The notes under the pieces are model-generated. The model saw only the letters and a list, made by a program, of their open reading frames with translations. It was not told the origin of the DNA and ran no database searches. 64,000 bases of DNA. Source: Hydractinia symbiolongicarpus. Its lineage: Eukaryota; Cnidaria; Hydrozoa; Anthoathecata; Hydractiniidae. The position numbers were made by a program, and so were the translations under genes. This document shows, in pieces, positions 35,674 to 48,070 of the stretch (positions are counted from its first letter, which is position 1; each line of letters begins with the position of its first letter). The stretch spans positions 8,680,001-8,744,000 of the forward strand of contig NC_079886.1 of the NCBI RefSeq assembly GCF_029227915.1. The letters are read 5' to 3'.

Positions 35674-36985
35674 TTTTACAATTATAAGTGTACCTAAAAA
35701 TGTCACATATATGCCACCGTAAGTATGTTCACACGTTGGTGATAGAAATCATTCTGAGAGGAATTGTTCCGAATGTATGTGTAGAGACAAACTTGAACTG
35801 GCTCCTTATAATATTTCCATTAGACAACATTAACGTTTGTTCACCTTTCATGTGTGGCATTGTGTTTCGCTTTTTCTTTTTACACGATGGCGCTCAACAA
35901 AACCATTCTTTAAAATTTCATCGCAACGGAATCATTTTGTTTTGCATATCGGAGAAGTTCGGTTGCGTGTGGACGGACACCTAATCCAGGACGAAATCTG
36001 TGTGAACATGGCCTTATGAAAGAACAAAGAACCTGTCAAATGGGCCTTAATGTTATTCTTTAGCTCAAACATTGGTGAACCTTAGTCCAGCAAATTCTCA
36101 CATTTTGTAACTCAGTGCGAACTCAATTCATCAACCATACAATTTTTTTTAAACAAAAAACTTACTGAAAATTGATAGCAAGGAAAGGCGGCAAAATAAA
36201 GCTTTCTTTCACAGGATTATTCTTCTTTTGCTAAAGAATAAATTTATTATCGCCTTTGACATTTTTGATCAACAACAACATCGTGTGAAAAAGATAATGC
36301 TTGGCTATAGTAGATCAGAAACATCAAGAACAGCCAATGTGGATTTAAAACCTGTTTGAAATAAGTTAATAAGGGAATTAGTAATTAGTGGAAGAAAAGG
36401 TTTTGATAAGCGACAATAAGAGGTACGTTTGGTTGTATTAGTCTGACATCATTAACAATTCGATAAGGCTTGGAGTACTAACATACAGCACAATCGAAGA
36501 CTCAATTCTTGTCAAATTTACCATCATTGACCTTTACCATCCAGCGAGTGGCTATTACAGCTTTACAAATATGATGTTACTATAACACAAAATAGATCTA
36601 TATTCTCTTTGCCATGTTCTATGAACCTTACTCTTAGAAGGAGCTGAAAGCTAAGTCACGCCTTAACTAATCGTACACTGCTTAAAAAATGTATTAAGCG
36701 CCGCAAGCTTCTCGAGTTTTCTTTGCCTAATCCTGTCTGAAATCTATTTTTGAGATAAGTTTTAAAATATAAAATATTTTTATTTGGAGAAAAATTTTAT
36801 CTGTTAGGAAATGAGACTTTTTATGGTGTAAAATTGTTTCCCAATTGTTTAAATTGAACAAAATTTGGACATTTTATACATCTGAAAAATATCCCTTATT
36901 TCCATAAATTCAAAAATTTAATGTACACATAATCAATCAATAAAAAAATTTAATAAATAAAAAAAATTAAATTAAAAGATTTTTT
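35674..36985. other. intergenic; 3' side of the minus-strand GPCR gene
   Basis: A GC-richer block at 35860-36020 (GAAGTTCGGTTGCGTGTGGACGGACACC and neighbours) looks like the end of a dispersed element. The rest is AT-rich and should include the 3' untranslated region of the receptor gene ending at 36986. Confidence 0.4.
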
Positions 36986-38092
36986 TCAGTTCGTTTGTCC
37001 ACTGGTAACATCTTCCTTGTTAAATATAAAACATTTAGCTGTGCGGTAAATTCTTCTCACACCTTTTCTTATTTCGTTTCGACAACCTAGAATTAGAAAT
37101 GGGTCCCAGAGAACATTCGAAAAAGCAAATGCCGGAGTATAAGATATCAACTGTGAGGGGACTCCAATTTCAAATGTGTACAGCATTCTAGGTATTACAA
37201 AGGGTAGCCATGACAACAAGTAGCAGCCAATCAAAAGAAGTGTGGCAACTGCGATTTGAATATCACGTGACGTAACTGATCTTGTTAATGTTGTGCTCGA
37301 CAAACGGCGTTTAATTTTAATAAACGCCGACATACGTCGGGAAAAATTGCTGTTTATATCACTTTCTGATGTAGATATAGCACGACTCATTCTTTTTTGA
37401 GATACGCCTGAACTTCCTGGATTTGGTCCCGGCCCAATTCTTCTTTGCTTCCGTGCTATCCTAAACACTCTAATATTGGTGAAAAAAATCAAACAGGTCG
37501 GTAATATGAAAAGCATCCCGATTAGTAAACACACATAAACAGTATTGACCTTGGTCCATTGTACTCCGCAAATTCCACCAGGTTTTCCATCATAATCTAA
37601 CCAACAATCAATAACAACCGGAGCGAAACATGCCAAAGCAGGAATTAACCAGCATAACACACTGCACAACCTTAATATCTTAGGTGTCATGTGTTCATGA
37701 TAGAGGTAAGGATATACAATTGCAGAATACCTATCCAGTGAAATAAATAACATCGATAAAATGGAAACATATCCCAAGGCATACGAGAAATATAAATACA
37801 TTTTGCACATGCGCACTGCTAATTCAGTTTTTCGAATTATTTTTACATTGACTGAATATATGTAATACGGTGCCGAAACTAATATGGTTAATATATCACA
37901 TACGACAATATTGAGTAAAATAAACTGCTGTTTTTTTCTTAGCTGTTTCGTGGAAAGTACAGCTATAATGATGGATATATTAGATACCATTCCAAAGATT
38001 GTAATAACGGTATATAAAAACGTAAGCACATATATATCAATGTTGCTCAAAGAGGGGTATTTTAATGTGGTTTCTGAGCAATTCAACTCCAT
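36986..38092 (-). CDS. class A (rhodopsin-like) G-protein-coupled receptor, 368 aa, single exon
   Basis: Complete intronless frame with an ATG start and seven hydrophobic segments. The N terminus is short, with an N-glycosylation site (NCS). TM1 has G-x-x-x-N (GMVSN). TM3 starts with MCKMY and ends LDRYSAIVYP (intact DRY). TM4 holds the conserved Trp. ICL3 is long, basic and Ser-rich. TM6 reads SWLP in place of CWxP. TM7 reads PAFAFSNVLWDPFLILG. The TM7 spacing matches opsins, but the retinal-lysine position is Ser, and NPxxY is changed to DPFLI, losing the tyrosine. A light-independent orphan receptor at the plasma membrane is the safest call; no ligand can be inferred. Confidence 0.9.
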   Translation of the reverse strand: MELNCSETTLKYPSLSNIDIYVLTFLYTVITIFGMVSNISIIIAVLSTKQLRKKQQFILLNIVVCDILTILVSAPYYIYSVNVKIIRKTELAVRMCKMYLYFSYALGYVSILSMLFISLDRYSAIVYPYLYHEHMTPKILRLCSVLCWLIPALACFAPVVIDCWLDYDGKPGGICGVQWTKVNTVYVCLLIGMLFILPTCLIFFTNIRVFRIARKQRRIGPGPNPGSSGVSQKRMSRAISTSESDINSNFSRRMSAFIKIKRRLSSTTLTRSVTSRDIQIAVATLLLIGCYLLSWLPFVIPRMLYTFEIGVPSQLISYTPAFAFSNVLWDPFLILGCRNEIRKGVRRIYRTAKCFIFNKEDVTSGQTN

Positions 38093-41040
38093 GATTGAAA
38101 TCCTAAAAAAAAAAGCGAAAGAAGTTTATCATTGATGCAGAACTCAACTAGCTATGATGCTTGTGAAGTTGTTACACATAGATGGAAACAGGAAATGAGG
38201 AACGTAATTGTCGCAAGAGAAATAAACTTATAACTTCCACTTAAATGTAATTGATTACTGTAACTATAAAATGGATAAATCAACAGAAATTATCAAGCAA
38301 AATATAATATTGTCTATTATTACTCCCCATGAAACCCAAATCTCCTTGCAGGTCTTTACAAATACAAAAGCTACACAAAAGAGGATCTACTTTTAGTTAG
38401 TAAATATGCTTTAGGTAATATTTTGGTACTGGCTGTTTTATAAGGTCTAAAAATCATAACCTACACTTTATAACAGAAATAACTAGCTAGAATGTTAGTA
38501 ATCAAATATCTAAAATTGAATGCACTTATAGTTTAGCACAAAGCACATTAGTGAAATGATTGCGTAAAATGAAAGAAAACAGTTGAAAGTTAACCATCAA
38601 CTGAAATATTTAAAACAGTCCTATACAAAATTCTGCCTTTCTTTTTTTAGTGTATTAATTTTACTGAAATTCTTCTTCTATACAATTTACGAAATAACAT
38701 AATATAATGTACTATACAGTAATAATAGAATGTTTCAAAACAAAAAAAAAGAAAACCCATGCACACAACGAGAAAAAAAGAAAACCCAACATCCCTTCAC
38801 TTAACACAACTTACTTCTATGACACCAAAAAGAACAGTAAAATTCGCCACAGGGTCAATAGCCTTTCTTTTTCCAATAAAAAAACACGAACTCACACGAT
38901 GTCAATAACAACTTAATACCCAGGCTCAATTATGTAGGACATACCTTTTTAACAAACAAGTGATCTGTGTAAAAAGGCTGATACGATAACAAATAGAGAA
39001 ATAATATGATAGAAAGAAAGAGATATAAAACACCAGCAATATGATAAGGCCATGTCCTTGAGCAATCATTTTTTGGTTATTTATCTATTTTTGACGATAC
39101 GATCTTTAAAGGGAACACACAAAATATATTCCTTCCAATCATATAACATATCTTGCTCAATAGATCCTACCATTTTAAATAAGTTATCTTTTCATCTCGA
39201 ACGTTCTTTCCAATACATTGGCAAGACAACTTTTAGAACACATGGTGAGTCAGATTATTAATTCAAATGAACTTTTCTAAAGAAGGTTTTTACCATCGTA
39301 TCCTTTGATTGCCTTTAATTAAAAATAAAACAACTTTAAAGTTATAAAAGACAATACAGTCTTTTTTTCTCTGTGGTCAAGGCTTAACTAGAACACCCAA
39401 GTTATTTTCTTATTCACTTTGTTCAACCGAAAATCAGAGCTTTATTGTCTACATAATCTCCCTAAAGACGCCGACTCTATTCAAGAAATAAAATTTAGTG
39501 AGTGGGGTCATCCTCGGTACGTATTTACAGTTGCTAACATACCCAATATTATACAACTACAACAAAACTCAGATTACAAATACAACCATTTTTTTACGGA
39601 CTTTCCGTCCATACTTCTTAACAGTAACATTATTTAAAAAAAACTTTTTCTTCAGTTCAACTTTAACTTTGTAGGTTCCTGTGGTGTTAGCATTTTAAGA
39701 CTTATTACCTTGCTAAGATTACACATTTGAGTCTTATACCGATTCCAGGATAAAATATTCCGGTTATCCAGATCCAAAGGGATTGACTTCGTCTATCTTT
39801 TCAGAAGAAACTCTATAGATAGGTATTAGATGTTATGTGACTCAGCCAGTCTTAATATCACTTTTTGAATAACTTTCTCTATTTATCGGGAAGGGTGGGC
39901 GGGTTGTCTAACTTTTACGAATAGAATTGACTTGTAAGTGGAAAGGGGTTGGAAAGTTGTATTCAAGTAGCGCATGCTTATCTTGCCTAGATTACTACGA
40001 AAATAAGTTACATTATTCTTTTCACTAGATTTCGTTAAGAGATCGTAGAAAAGTGGAAAAGTATTTATGATTGGTAAAGTTCACCTATTGAACAATAACG
40101 CTGATACTGGTTGGCTGTTTTTTATATATAAAGTCACGTAAAGGGAGTTGTAGAAGGAAGTTACTAAATGTTTTTTTAAAAAAATAATAATTTAAGGTAT
40201 TTCATTTTGTCTTAGTGCGCACACTATAGTGGAAAATGCAGTCAAATGCAGTCGAGATTTATTCAGTTAAATGACATGTCTCTGCAATGCAATATTGTCT
40301 TTATTTTCTTTACATCTTGATATGCTTTTCTCGACTTGACTATAAGCAAAAATAAATTGGCTAAATGTTTCAAATAATTTAAATGCGTTGTTCCTTTTAA
40401 TGAATTAGTAGATTTGCCAGTTGAATATGGAGGAGGGGTCAATCATTTGTTACTATGGAGTGATTGGTTTGTAGCACTTTTGACTGGTAATAGCAAACTA
40501 TTTACCATTGTGTGCACAAACTAAACTCAAATTCGAAACCATTTTGAGAAATGGAAGTCAGAATGTATTAGCCGGATAATGCTTGGGCACATATAGTTCA
40601 TTCACTTACGGATAAATGAATAGTTTATATTCGCAGGAATTTTGCATGATAATATGACAGTATGTAATATGACAATATGCAACAAGCATTTTTAATGTAT
40701 CACTTGCAATTTTATTAGCAAATAAATAGAAAACTAAGACACGAAAACGATAAGGAAGGAAAGAGTTAATTGTTTGTATGTTCGTTGTATAAGTGTTTCA
40801 CTACCTGCTAGAATCTTGATAAGACATATACAACAACCTACGTTTCAGATTTTCCCGCCCATACATATCTTTATTATTCAGGCTTTTTTATCCTTACTTC
40901 AAAAGCAATTTTACTACTTCATTCCAAGCAGAGTAATTTCATTATTTCATTACGACTTAAATAGGCGTAGTAAAGCAATGAAATAACTCTGCGGTGAGTC
41001 CGAAATAAAGGTGCGACGCAACCATTTTGAACAGAATCCG
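38093..41040. other. intergenic, no gene seen
   Basis: AT-rich, with A-rich blocks near 38740-38900. Frames at 38707-38916, 39052-39261, 39419-39637 and 40774-40986 have no motifs and random composition. The stretch next to 38092 should contain the promoter of the minus-strand GPCR. Confidence 0.4.
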
Positions 41041-41809
41041 GCTTTTGTTTTAGAGACTAGCTAGGTCATCCAGCGTTAAATACAAGGTGGACCGTTTGAG
41101 TGCAGGTAAACCGTACTGGACAACCGAGTGGAGTAATTAATTCGCGTGTGTGCTACTCAAAGAATAATATTATACAAATAATATACAAAAACTGTCTGCA
41201 ATAACGTAAGCGCGTGAGTCATGTTCACGCTTACTAATTGAAATATGTGTCCACACTTACTAAGTTAAAATAGTATCAACAAAAACCGCAAATAAACATG
41301 AAACACTTCACATGTTACGGGAAAAGTTGTCGTAAAAGTTTTAAAATTGCATCGTAACTGCGACTTAAATTAAAAACAAAAGCTTCAACCCGCCTAAGTA
41401 AAACAATCACCCTTTATTTACATTTTCAAAATAAATTGCCTTGAACGTTCCAAAATGAACTTAAGCAAAATTTAACTCGTTGTAAGAGTACGACAGGTTA
41501 CGGAGATTGCATTGTGCGCAGGATACATGTCATTGTATGAATATAAACTTTGGATTATGCCATTTACTTATGTGTAAAAGGCGTCACTACTTAAGTACAT
41601 TTGGCGTAAGAAAAACTTAACTGACCACCTAAAACTTTTGTTGCAGCCAACATAGCTATGAGGCTACTTTTACCTTTTAGCAAGATAGGTAGCCAAATAA
41701 CGCATACTGAATCTTTGTAACAATCAGATTGTTGAATATAGCACATGAAAGTAATAATGTTGGTTGAGGATGAAAGCATTTAATACTAAATTAAATTGAA
41801 ATTTTAGCT

Positions 41810-42065
41810 AACAGAACAGCAAAGTATTGCTTGCTAGCTAGCTGGCTAGGTTGCTCTTAAGTATGAACGCTTTTTCCAAAATCTTAAAATTGGTTGCTTA
41901 TACTAATGACTGGAAAACATGTTCTATTTTTTATCTAAACTCACGTGATCTATACTTATCTGAACTCCCATAAACATTAAAATTAAAAAATCCTATCATT
42001 ACAAAGCGGTTAGAAGACAAAAAGGTCAAAAAAGAGACCTCCTAAACCATAATTTTAAAAGTGGC
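41810..42065. repeat. dispersed repeat family C, copy 3
   Basis: TGCTAGCTAGCTGGCTAGG, AATCTTAAAATTGGTTGCTTATA and AAAAGGTCAAAAAAGAGACC, in the same order as the copies at 15.35 and 33.5 kb. A fragment with the GAAACCATTTTGAACA-type block sits at 41000-41060. Confidence 0.55.
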
Positions 42066-42229
42066 CGTCTTCACCCAAGCTCTAATCGTTTCTTGTCTTT
42101 TTTAGCACGTTGGGGCTGCAAAAAAACTAGCTGATTGGCTATTCATAAAATCAGACTTTGTGATTGGTTTACTACGCAAGAGCGGTCACAACAAAATCGC
42201 TAAAAATATATGGCATTTGTTATTTTGCA

Positions 42230-42470
42230 TATAAAAATAACTTCGTGTGTCCGTAGCACGATTTTTTTTATTGCGCACACGCAGACAGAATACGGGAATT
42301 AATAAAGAGAATAGTCGTTAACCCGTTGAAAAATAAATCCCTGCGTCGCCCAGCTTTTAAATTCCACGCTTTTTCGTGTTTCCGTTGCACTACTTTATTC
42401 TTGCGTATTCACAGACAGAAAAAATATACGAGTATTATAAATACAGACATTCGGTATCTGTATCATGAAT
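42230..42470. repeat. dispersed repeat family B (GTCGTTAACCCGT ... CAGACAGA), two tandem copies
   Basis: Blocks: TTCGTGTGTCCGTAGCACGA ... CACACGCAGACAGAATACGGG, AATTAATAAAGAGAATAGTCGTTAACCCGT, and then the same order again with TTTCGTGTTTCCGTTGCAC ... CACAGACAGAAAAAATA. Related copies are at 43250-43385 and 47760-47910. Confidence 0.65.
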
Positions 42471-43249
42471 TGCGGTAAACAAAGAGGCTCACGAATGCTG
42501 AAAATGATAGGGAACATCAAAAAATTGTTCAATACTAAAACACTTAACTCATTATCCACTATTTTTTTTTTAAGTTTTAAAACAACAACTCAAATGAGAA
42601 TATAGGGGTGGTCGAAAAGCATGGAGGTTGGGCGCTTTTATCTATAACTCAATTCGTGTAATGAACGTTGTAGATTGTAGCTAACATCAGATAAAACTTG
42701 GGTTTTCTTTTTCTTTTAAAATATGACTCATAGACTACTTTATCCATGTAAAAAAGAGCGGCATAAAAAAGTCGGTAGAAATTTTAGCAATTTTTACTCA
42801 GTAAATTTTACAAACATATTCATGATTAATTTTTAGAAATACTTGTTGAGTTCATAAAATATAAAGTGTGAACGAAAGAATTCACCTATTTATATAATAA
42901 TTTTAACGAAAAAAAAAACTAAACTTAAAAATATTCAATGTTTCTATCCTACTCTTTCAGGCATTTAAGTTCTTAACGCAATAAAAAAGAGGAAATCGGC
43001 AAAAATAAACTCAGTAAAAAAAGGTGGTCGTTGAAAAAATAAGTCGATTAGAAGTTTTGATCGGTACAAAATAGTCACTGAGCTAAAATTTGAATACTTT
43101 TTATTGACTTTTTTAACGGATTAAGTTTAACTCTTCTAAGAAGTAGTCGTTGTCCCGTGAAATAATCCACAGAAATTCGCCTGCCGCTACTCAATGATAC
43201 TATTTTGGCTCACAGATAGACGAACGCACGGCGAACATTATACTATGGG

Positions 43250-43385
43250 ACTAGTCGTTAACCCGTGCTAAAATCCACGGGGTAGCGCGTCTTTAAATTA
43301 CACGTTATTTCGTGTACCCATCGCACGACTTTTTTCTTGCGGACAGACAGGAAAAAATACGGGTATTATTAAAGAGATAACGAAT
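43250..43385. repeat. dispersed repeat family B, copy 3
   Basis: CTAGTCGTTAACCCGTGC, AAATCCACGGGG, TTTCGTGTACCCATCGCACGAC, GACAGACAGG and ACGGGTATTATTAAAGAGA, in family order. Confidence 0.65.
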
Positions 43386-43594
43386 TCCATGTCATAACAT
43401 TTTCTCATGTGAACAGAGGAGATGAGCAACTAAACAACGTATATAGCTGTGCGTGATCAGGAAGTAAGAAACTAAGTTTCCAAAATAGTGTAAACACAAC
43501 AAAACAATGCGAAAGGAACTTCATTTAATCAAACGTCACACAAAAACAGCGATGCATCTTAGCAGCAACGGAATATTACTTCAGATATTTTAAA

Positions 43595-43978
43595 AGGCTG
43601 CGTTTACATAAAAGTTTTACTTCGCCTGAAGTAAGGAAATCTTAAACTGAAGTGCAATACTGTTGTGTTTACATAAAGCTTCATTAAGTGAAGTTAAACC
43701 TCGGACTGGAGCCATCTTTTACGCCAATAATACGATTGCAGCGCATGCGTAGTTGCACTCACTTCACCTGAATTTCGTTCTGGTGAAACCCAGACTATTG
43801 GAAGTTACACTTCAGGGTTATCATCCAGAACGAAGTTGGTTTAATTGGCCATTTATACAAAATTTATACAAAAACTTGGAAAAACTCCCAACTCTCTATT
43901 ACCCGAACCTCTCTATAACTCTAACGGTTTCCGATTCCCCGTGGCTGTTCGAGTTATAGAGAGTCCACTGTATATATT
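43595..43978. mobile_element. composite of decayed DNA-element ends
   Basis: Starts with AAGGCTGCGTTTACATAAAAG, a transposon-end-like sequence, with repeated CTTCA/TGAAG-rich words. It ends in TTCGAGTTATAGAGAGTCCACTGTA, a pogo-type terminus like that of the MITE at 30.75 kb. Opposite ends are not clear. Frames 43753-43959 and 43845-44111 lie within it and are not genes. Confidence 0.45.
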
Positions 43979-46024
43979 ATTGTCATTTTGTCTTCACTAT
44001 TTTATTAACCTTCTTTTAATAAACTCTGCATGTCCTAAAACCTCTTGCATTTTTAGACGGCGCACTAACATGAGTTTATTAAAGGAAAAATGGCGTATGG
44101 TTATCTATTAAGAACATTTTCCGATTTGTAAATTTTCAATCTTTGTTTTATATTCTTATTTGGAAGAAAGCATTGTATTACATAAATCGTTGTGCAAAGA
44201 AGTTTTATTTTGCTTCACATCTGTTTCTAAGATTCAAAGCCCGATACTGTGTTATCTGTCTGGTTTAATGGAAGTAGCTACTAGCCACGTCTCAGCATAG
44301 CTAAAATAGCGTCATTTTTATTCAGTTGGTAAATGTAAAAAAAAACGTCACTCCCACAGGAATACTTTCGCTATCCAATTGTACCAAGGCCGTTTTCCAA
44401 TGTCAATGTAGGAATTTGAAAAGCATCAGAAAAATTAAAAGAAACACACTGTTTTGAAACATTCCAACAGAACTGCGTATCGTTATTCTCTTTTAAGGAA
44501 CTTGTTCTTCGGTATTGAGTGTGGGGACTAAGAGTGATGGCAGGAATAGAAAATGTATTAATGCGCCGTTTTCTTTCATAGCAGTAAAGCAGACCACTCC
44601 TCAATTTATATCAAATTGTAAATTTCCCTGCCCCTCCCTGCTATTATACCCTTCCTCTTCACTGCATAAAAAATTTTTAAAAAACTTCAATTTTCACTTA
44701 AACGTTTATCCCCCTCTCTCTTACTATTAGACCTCCCCTAATTAGGTAGGGGCTACTCAACGGATACCCTAGTTTAGAACCTTCGTGACGAAATTTTGAA
44801 GAGGTGGAAAAATTTTGTACCGACGATACACTAAGACCAACAAATATACAAACCGACAAATGATTTGGGCCGATATTTCAAAAAGTAGATTTTATAGAGA
44901 AGAGAACACTGTGGTTTGTAGTGAAAGAGGTGAAAGAGTCTCTTTGTCGATCAGGTCTCATTTTTTATTGTGCTTTAAAATGCACAATAGAAATTATTGT
45001 CAATTTGATATCAGCATTGGCCATATCAAAATATCTGTCCCACGGAAATCACAACTCAATGTCTGTAAACTAGGATTTTAATTGGTCCATTAGATAATGA
45101 GACTTAAATAAATAAATTTTTCTAACATGCAATAGTATGATAGAAAGCGAAATACCGAAATATCGGGAAAAGGATCATGCAGACGTCAGCAAGAATTAGC
45201 ACAGCTTTAGAGTTTGGATTAAACCAAATAACCTAAGATCATGAATCCACTATCCACTTTGTGAAGTTCAAATTGCATAAATTAAACTTGTGGCGACGGA
45301 CTTCAAAATTTGCCTTCATGTGCCAATAATTTTTCTCACTGATTGAGGATTACTCTATCCTCAGAATTTCTCTGGGGAAGAAATTTAGAATATAAAAACA
45401 CGCGAAATCTTCGCATATACGCGGAATTTTGCATTGGACCAAGTTCACTGAATTTCGCAGAATTTATTTTCGCGGATGATCAAAATTAAATTTCCCGAAA
45501 ATAAAAAAATTAACGTTTTGCAAGTAATACTTGACGCATAAAAAACTGCAGAGTATAGAGGAGTTTTTTTCCGGTTTGCATAAAAAAAACCTGATATTTT
45601 GCGGGATTCAATTTCACGAATTTTCGAAAAAATGTACGGCCATGAAATGAGAAAAAACAAACCAGATATTTATCTTTTATTTCGACAATTCATTGATACA
45701 TTTTGACATAGCATTCAAAAGACGGAGCGGACGTCATTTTACATTACCTCTTTAGAACTGACCTTCATTTAAGCTATTTTTTTTCATTATCGTTGCATAT
45801 GCCTTTTGATGTACCTCGATCTAAAATAAGCGTATTCTTTCCTTTCCCACAGCCAGAATCTTGACACACTTTAAGGTCAATTTTACTTTACTGTAGCACC
45901 CCAGAGAAGGTTTTTGAAGGATCTCTGCGTAGCGGACACGTCTATGTAGCGAATACCTTTTTGTCACTCCTTACTCACTTCTTATTGGGCCCTTTGAATT
46001 TCAAAACCACTTCGTCAGCCCTGC
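43979..46024. other. intergenic with a GCGAAATT-type repeat
   Basis: At 45370-45660 are repeated TTTCGCGGAA/GCGGAATTTTGC/GCGGGATTCAATTTC motifs typical of a dispersed hydrozoan-style repeat. The rest is AT-rich without a supported gene. Confidence 0.4.
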
Positions 46025-47058
46025 TTATGCTCCATGACTACCAGTCTTTGTCTTCCAAATGCTCACCAAGCACGTTTTTACGTCTTTTCGAAATAGTACA
46101 AATAACATAGGGTCCAAAACTGAAATGCAAAAAACTCAGTAGAACGCAGAAGAATCTTGCATTGATCATTGAAACCTAACAGCTTAAGTATGTTGTATGT
46201 CAAATATGGTAACCACAACACAACAAAAGAAGCAACCAATGCAAAGCAAACATATATAAACTTGTTCCTTTGACTGTGATTTCTGTTTTCAGCCGAGTCT
46301 GTATTTCGAACTGTCGTTTCTTTGATGGCTTTTAAATGTCTCTTAGCAACAGAGTAAATAGAAAAATTCGTTGTAGTTAACACCAAAGAAGACACAACAA
46401 TCAAAAAGCTGGATAAAATGGTCAAACTTGTTTGTTGTATATTTATAACTACAATACTCTCAAAAAACACCATTGACAAAATCCAAGAAATAGCCACAGC
46501 ACCATTGACATGCCTTATGGTAATCTTGTTGTATCGGAAAGGATATTTAATTGCTAGGAAACGATCTATGCTGGCAATCATTAAGCTTGAGAACATTAGC
46601 AATAACAGCGCATTCATAAACAATTGTATTTCCACATTATCGTACAGATTAGATAAGAATTGGGATACTGCCATCAATATGTGTGCTGTAAATAAGCTAA
46701 TAAAACACTTCACGTTGTGTTTCCTATAAATTTTTCTACATCTTAGAATAAGGATTATTAAGCATAAATTCAACACCAACATTGCACCTGCGACCACTCC
46801 AAGAGAAAAATCAAGCGCGATACTTTCTTCGCAAGGGTGTTTGCTCATCTCGATATTGGTAAATGAAGGTCCTTCATTATGGCTTGATTTCACCGTTTGA
46901 TTCGTTCTTCTGTTTGTTACGATGGGAAATGTAGGAAATCTTGTAAAAATATTATTAGATGTATTCCATACCACAGGTTCGGTTTCATTAATGCTACCAG
47001 ATGGAATCCCAAACATGGATACATATTGAATATTATTCAGAAAAAATAGCTGCATCAT
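46025..47058 (-). CDS. class A GPCR with a 1-nt frameshift in TM7
   Basis: Single exon. The continuous frame runs from an ATG at 47058 to a stop at 46078. The N terminus is long with three N-glycosylation sequons (NET, NTS, NQT). TM3 ends SIDRFLAIKYP (DRF in place of DRY), and TM6 has VVLWLPYLTY. In the continuous frame TM7 degenerates after RSTEFFAF. Shifting the frame by one base at a run of six A (plus strand 46129-46134) restores a normal TM7 and tail (VLDPMLFVLFRKDV ... ending at a stop at 46025-46027). The gene is therefore a recent pseudogene, an allele with an indel, or an assembly error in a homopolymer. The Cys normally found at the top of TM3 is not visible. Ligand unknown. Confidence 0.82.
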
Positions 47059-47759
47059 TTCGCTGCAATAATATGCCACCACTTGTTGAATAGGGAAAAA
47101 ACTTTTTGCGAATTCTATTCCACAAGAGCCAGATGAAACTGATAAAAAAATGTATTGCTAAAAATGAAAATAAAAAGCTCTAATAAAATTATAAAATATA
47201 ATAGATGAATTACTTCATAAAAGAAATGACTAAAATGAAAGAGAAAATTAGATTTTTTAAAATACTTTTAAATAAAGGACATAAAAATATTTAATAACAT
47301 TTAATATTTTATAAGATTAATACCAAGTTCGATCCCAGGTCCTCTTTTCACTTTTTTATTTAGCCTCATCGTATTGGTATCAAAACGAAGACAAAGAGCC
47401 TTGGGGTCGAGTTTGGGACAAATATACTTTTTAAAGTTGTTAGTTTTAGAATAAGTTATTTTCAGTTAAACATTTATTTTCCTTGTGGTTTGAAACCTGT
47501 CACGGCAATTTGATTATTTTTTCAAATAATAAAATTGCCTTTTATTACAATAGTTTCACGATGTCGATTTCTTTTCTTGACAATAATAAAGCAAAAATTT
47601 TATCATATGACTTGTTCTAAACCAATTGAAAACGTAAGCAGAAGCTTTAAGACCGAACAGCGTTAAATGGGATGTTCATAGGCGCTTTTAAAGAAAACGG
47701 TAGAAGAAATATAATCGACTTTGCATGTCACAGACAGACAAACAGACAGACAGACTGGA

Positions 47760-48070
47760 ATAGAATATTAATATAATAGACTAGTCGATAGCCTGTGGAT
47801 AAATCCACAGGGATCGTCCGTCCTTTATGTACCGAATTACTTGTTTCCGTAACAGGACTTTTCTCTGGCGCACACACAGACAGAGAGAATGCGGCTATTA
47901 TTACAGAGACTACACAAGAAACCCGGCGTCGGAACGCCGGGTTAAGCCACAAGTAGACAAAGAACGCCACGTTAAGCGCTTAAGTTCAGATAGACCATGG
48001 CGCACATTCAGGTGGAATGCTTTAGTACAGGTATATGGTATATCGCAAATCCACTGAATCGCTAAAAGCA
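47760..48070. repeat. composite of repeat families B and A with GC hairpin
   Basis: 47760-47910 is family B (GACTAGTCGATAGCCTGTGG, AAATCCACAGGG, CACACACAGACAGAGAG, GGCTATTATTACAGAGAC). 47922-47941 is the hairpin CCCGGCGT-CGGA-ACGCCGGG, followed by TTAAGCCACAAGT as at 15.75 kb. 47960-48070 is family A (GAATGCTTTAGTACAGGTATA). The three modules run on without a gap, which suggests they are parts of one larger element. Confidence 0.65.

Noticed and set aside
43753-44111. Two overlapping plus-strand frames
   Set aside because: They lie in a decayed transposon end and have no motif or splice context.
46100-46140. Explaining the GPCR frame break by an intron ending at TTTTGCATTTCAG
   Set aside because: The acceptor look is good, but the sequence upstream already aligns directly with TM6-ECL3-TM7 and no donor is needed. 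A 1-nt indel in the A/T run is simpler. Left open as a test.
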